Shown piece by piece: positions 62,369 to 64,000 of a DNA stretch of 64,000 nt. A model generated the notes under the pieces. The model saw only the letters and a list, made by a program, of their open reading frames with translations. It was not told the origin of the DNA and did no database searches. Each line of letters starts with the position of its first letter. Positions within the stretch are counted from its first letter, which is position 1. This stretch comes from Natrinema sp. DC36 (GTDB taxonomy: Archaea > Halobacteriota > Halobacteria > Halobacteriales > Natrialbaceae). The translations under genes and the position numbers were made by a program. The stretch covers positions 97,990 through 161,989 of the forward strand of contig NZ_CP084475.1 of the NCBI RefSeq assembly GCF_020405225.1. The letters are read 5' to 3'.

Positions 62369-63064
62369 TCAGCTCAGGTGGTTAATCTGTGCAGACAGAT
62401 ACTCTTGGAGAGCGGTGACCGTTTCTTCTGAGACAGCTGAGGCCCCGAAGTCACTCCGGAAACCGTGTTTGAGTTCGTCGCTCTCTAAGATTTCCAGTCC
62501 ACGCTCAAGTTGCTCCCGGAGCGCATCGTCGTCCCCTCGCCGCAGGTGAGGTGTGACAGCGTCAAGGTCGATTTCTTCTGCCACTGCCAGGACATCTCGA
62601 AGGTCTGTTTCACGGCCGCTGTGAAGCTTTGCCGCGACGAGGACTGCCCCATCGATGACTCTGGCCGTCGTCGTCACTGTACCTCCGCTCACCTCCTGTT
62701 GGTGGCTGTGGTCGTACAGGTAGTCGAACGACCACTGTGCCTCCGTCTGGCGACACCCGAGTCCGTTTACCAGGAGATCGAAGCCGATCGGCTGGTGCGG
62801 CGTGAGCCGCTTCTCGTACTCGATTACTTCGGTGTCGTAGAACCATTCTTTGGCGTGGCTGTCCGTTTCCTTGAAGTCCCGATATTCGAGGAACTCGGCG
62901 AAGTCAGTCTTGGAGTCCGGTGCGACGACGATATCGAGGTCCGTGGAGAAGCGAGCATTGAACGCTGAGACAGCATAACCGCCGACAAGGACGTACTCGT
63001 GGCCCTCTTGAGTGAGGTCCTTGAGCAGTTCGATGAGCGTGTCACTTCGGTTGTTGAAGCTCAT
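62369..63064 (-). CDS. AbiEii-type nucleotidyltransferase toxin
   Basis: The protein has 231 residues from the ATG at 63064. The nucleotidyltransferase motif is VLVGGYAVSAFNARFSTDLD (G28, G29, D42, D44), the MNT/AbiEii type. IGFDLLVNGLG follows as the third-acidic region. AbiEii toxins add nucleotides to target tRNA and stop growth after phage entry. Its start overlaps the antitoxin stop (ATGA), a classic operon arrangement. Confidence 0.8.
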   Translation of the reverse strand: MSFNNRSDTLIELLKDLTQEGHEYVLVGGYAVSAFNARFSTDLDIVVAPDSKTDFAEFLEYRDFKETDSHAKEWFYDTEVIEYEKRLTPHQPIGFDLLVNGLGCRQTEAQWSFDYLYDHSHQQEVSGGTVTTTARVIDGAVLVAAKLHSGRETDLRDVLAVAEEIDLDAVTPHLRRGDDDALREQLERGLEILESDELKHGFRSDFGASAVSEETVTALQEYLSAQINHLS

Positions 63065-63735
63065 GGCTGTGCCCGTTCGGTCTCTCGATACGTGACGCTG
63101 AGGTCGAGGTCCTCGTACATCCGGTCGAGCATCGCCAGCCCCGACTGGAACTGGGCGTAGTTCTCGCGCATATACTCGATTGTCTCTGCTCTCGGGATCA
63201 CCGGGTACCCTTCGACGTGCTCGATATCGAGTGACCTGCGTGGCTCGAGGACGATCTGCAGCGGTCCGTCCAACTCGTCTCGGGGCTGTCGTTCGAATGC
63301 GGTCGGGAGGTCGAACCACTCGAAAAATGTCTCCCAGGCGTCGACGTCCTGCTCACGAACAGCGAGGAACAGTGGATAGTCGCCGGGCTCGCGACCGACC
63401 TGGTAGCCGCCCTGAGTCCACACGTAGACGGCGTCGATCCGTGTGAACGCGAACGGCCAGTCACTGAACTGTGGGATGACGTACGTTTCCTCGATGGAGG
63501 GTGGACTGACGCCGGCGCTGGCAGCGACGAGATCGAGCGCTGCGTCGCGTACGCGCTCGTCGACTACAGTGAGGCCGTCGTCATAGGAAATGTAGCCTGC
63601 GTCTTCCAGCCGATTGACGGCCTGTCTCACTGTCTCGTAGGGCGTGTGGAGGTGTTGGGCGACACGGTGGATGGAGTCACCACTCTCGATGGCGAGGATA
63701 GTCTGTGCCGCCGTGTCGTCGAGCACCTCATACAT
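63061..63735 (-). CDS. AbiEi-type antitoxin/regulator
   Basis: The protein has 224 residues from the ATG at 63735. A winged helix (DSIHRVAQHLHTPYETVRQA, about 20-45) precedes the AbiEi core: ETYVIPQFSDWPFAFTRIDA, VYVWTQGGYQVGREPGDYPL, EPRRSLDIEHVEGYPVIPRA. It would neutralise the toxin and repress the operon. The paralogue at 29189-29811 lacks the DNA-binding helix. Confidence 0.75.
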   Translation of the reverse strand: MYEVLDDTAAQTILAIESGDSIHRVAQHLHTPYETVRQAVNRLEDAGYISYDDGLTVVDERVRDAALDLVAASAGVSPPSIEETYVIPQFSDWPFAFTRIDAVYVWTQGGYQVGREPGDYPLFLAVREQDVDAWETFFEWFDLPTAFERQPRDELDGPLQIVLEPRRSLDIEHVEGYPVIPRAETIEYMRENYAQFQSGLAMLDRMYEDLDLSVTYRETERAQP

Positions 63736-63859
63736 CTGGTGGTTACCAATAATCCGGTAACAGTTAAAACTCTTACTCGACTGGCCATAAAGCACGATCT
63801 CCCCACTTGTCTCGAAGGTAGTCCAGATCCCTCCTAGAAACACATGGAACGACTATAAT

Positions 63860-64000
63860 GAATTCAACGAGCAAAACGAACAGAACTAGAAAAACGAATG
63901 GATTGAACGCATTCTGAGGAACGAACTGGTTGAGGATGAGCTGGTCGGCTTCTACTCGGTGAACAGAACGAGTGAAACGAACGTAACGAATAGAACGGAT
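63860..64000. repeat. AACGAA-rich repetitive tract at the window end
   Basis: About twelve copies of AACGAA, GAACAGAAC and similar six-to-eight-base words occur in 140 bases, with no long open frame. Comparable tracts lie beside parA-type genes on haloarchaeal plasmids. It may be a centromere-like or partition site, or a protein-binding array; the window ends too early to tell. Confidence 0.4.

Noticed and set aside
1..64000. tRNA and rRNA genes
   Set aside because: No cloverleaf with the usual conserved T-arm, and no rRNA-like segment, was noticed by eye; a covariance search would be needed to exclude them.

Overview
The window comes from a halophilic archaeon (class Halobacteria), most likely from a plasmid, megaplasmid or large integrated element. 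Proteins are strongly acidic. The families are haloarchaeal: HalOD1, SWIM fingers, DUF6166/DUF6610/DUF6788-type proteins, amphi-Trp, Orc1/Cdc6, plasmid-type PolB and Lrp-RCK regulators. Many genes look leaderless. No rRNA, tRNA or chromosomal housekeeping operon was seen.

Layout. 1-8.4 kb is a graveyard: the end of a permease-UspA gene, two PadR remnants, an amber-interrupted SWIM-finger gene and a decayed copy of a four-gene cassette whose better copy lies at 23.5-25.2 kb. 8.6-12.4 kb is an amino-acid permease/UspA module with its likely Lrp-RCK regulator. 12.9-22.2 kb holds an MscS channel, an iron-sulfur membrane protein, a UbiA prenyltransferase, a DUF488 protein, a broken IS6 copy and a broken PLP-enzyme gene. 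22.4-26.9 kb has an IS630-type element, the second cassette and an HTH regulator. 26.9-35.7 kb starts with an Mrr-type endonuclease and continues as a rightward array of accessory genes: DUF6166, an AAA/DUF234 ATPase, DUF6610, an ArdC-like antirestriction metallopeptidase, a SWIM finger and others. Most of the array genes follow a hairpin leader introduced by GTTTTT.

35.7-46 kb is the replication module. It contains an orc1/cdc6 gene flanked by at least eight origin-recognition-box-like repeats around an AT-rich segment, a PolB operon with a degenerate RadA-like gene, a TnpB element that abuts a truncated copy of the RadA-like gene, an SRAP/HMCES protein and a second orc1/cdc6. 46-60.7 kb is a defence island: a ThsB-like TIR protein with a transmembrane segment next to a RipA/SLATT-like membrane protein, a PLD-SNF2 helicase, and two truncated N6-adenine methylase genes placed head to head across a 1.24-kb inverted repeat. 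One methylase is further split by an IS6 element with an 8-bp target duplication. A tyrosine recombinase follows. The last 3 kb hold a TRAM protein, a 29-residue zinc-ribbon peptide and an AbiE-type toxin/antitoxin pair.

The three most notable signals lie outside coding sequence. (1) A family of leaders, GTTTTT plus a hairpin with changing, compensating stems and a conserved G-rich loop, sits upstream of about ten accessory genes, one of them an ArdC homologue. (2) A 42-bp palindromic site (TTAACCAAC, exactly 24 bases, GTTGGTTAA) occurs three times upstream of genes. (3) The inverted repeat that dismembers the methylase genes has junctions at short microhomologies.
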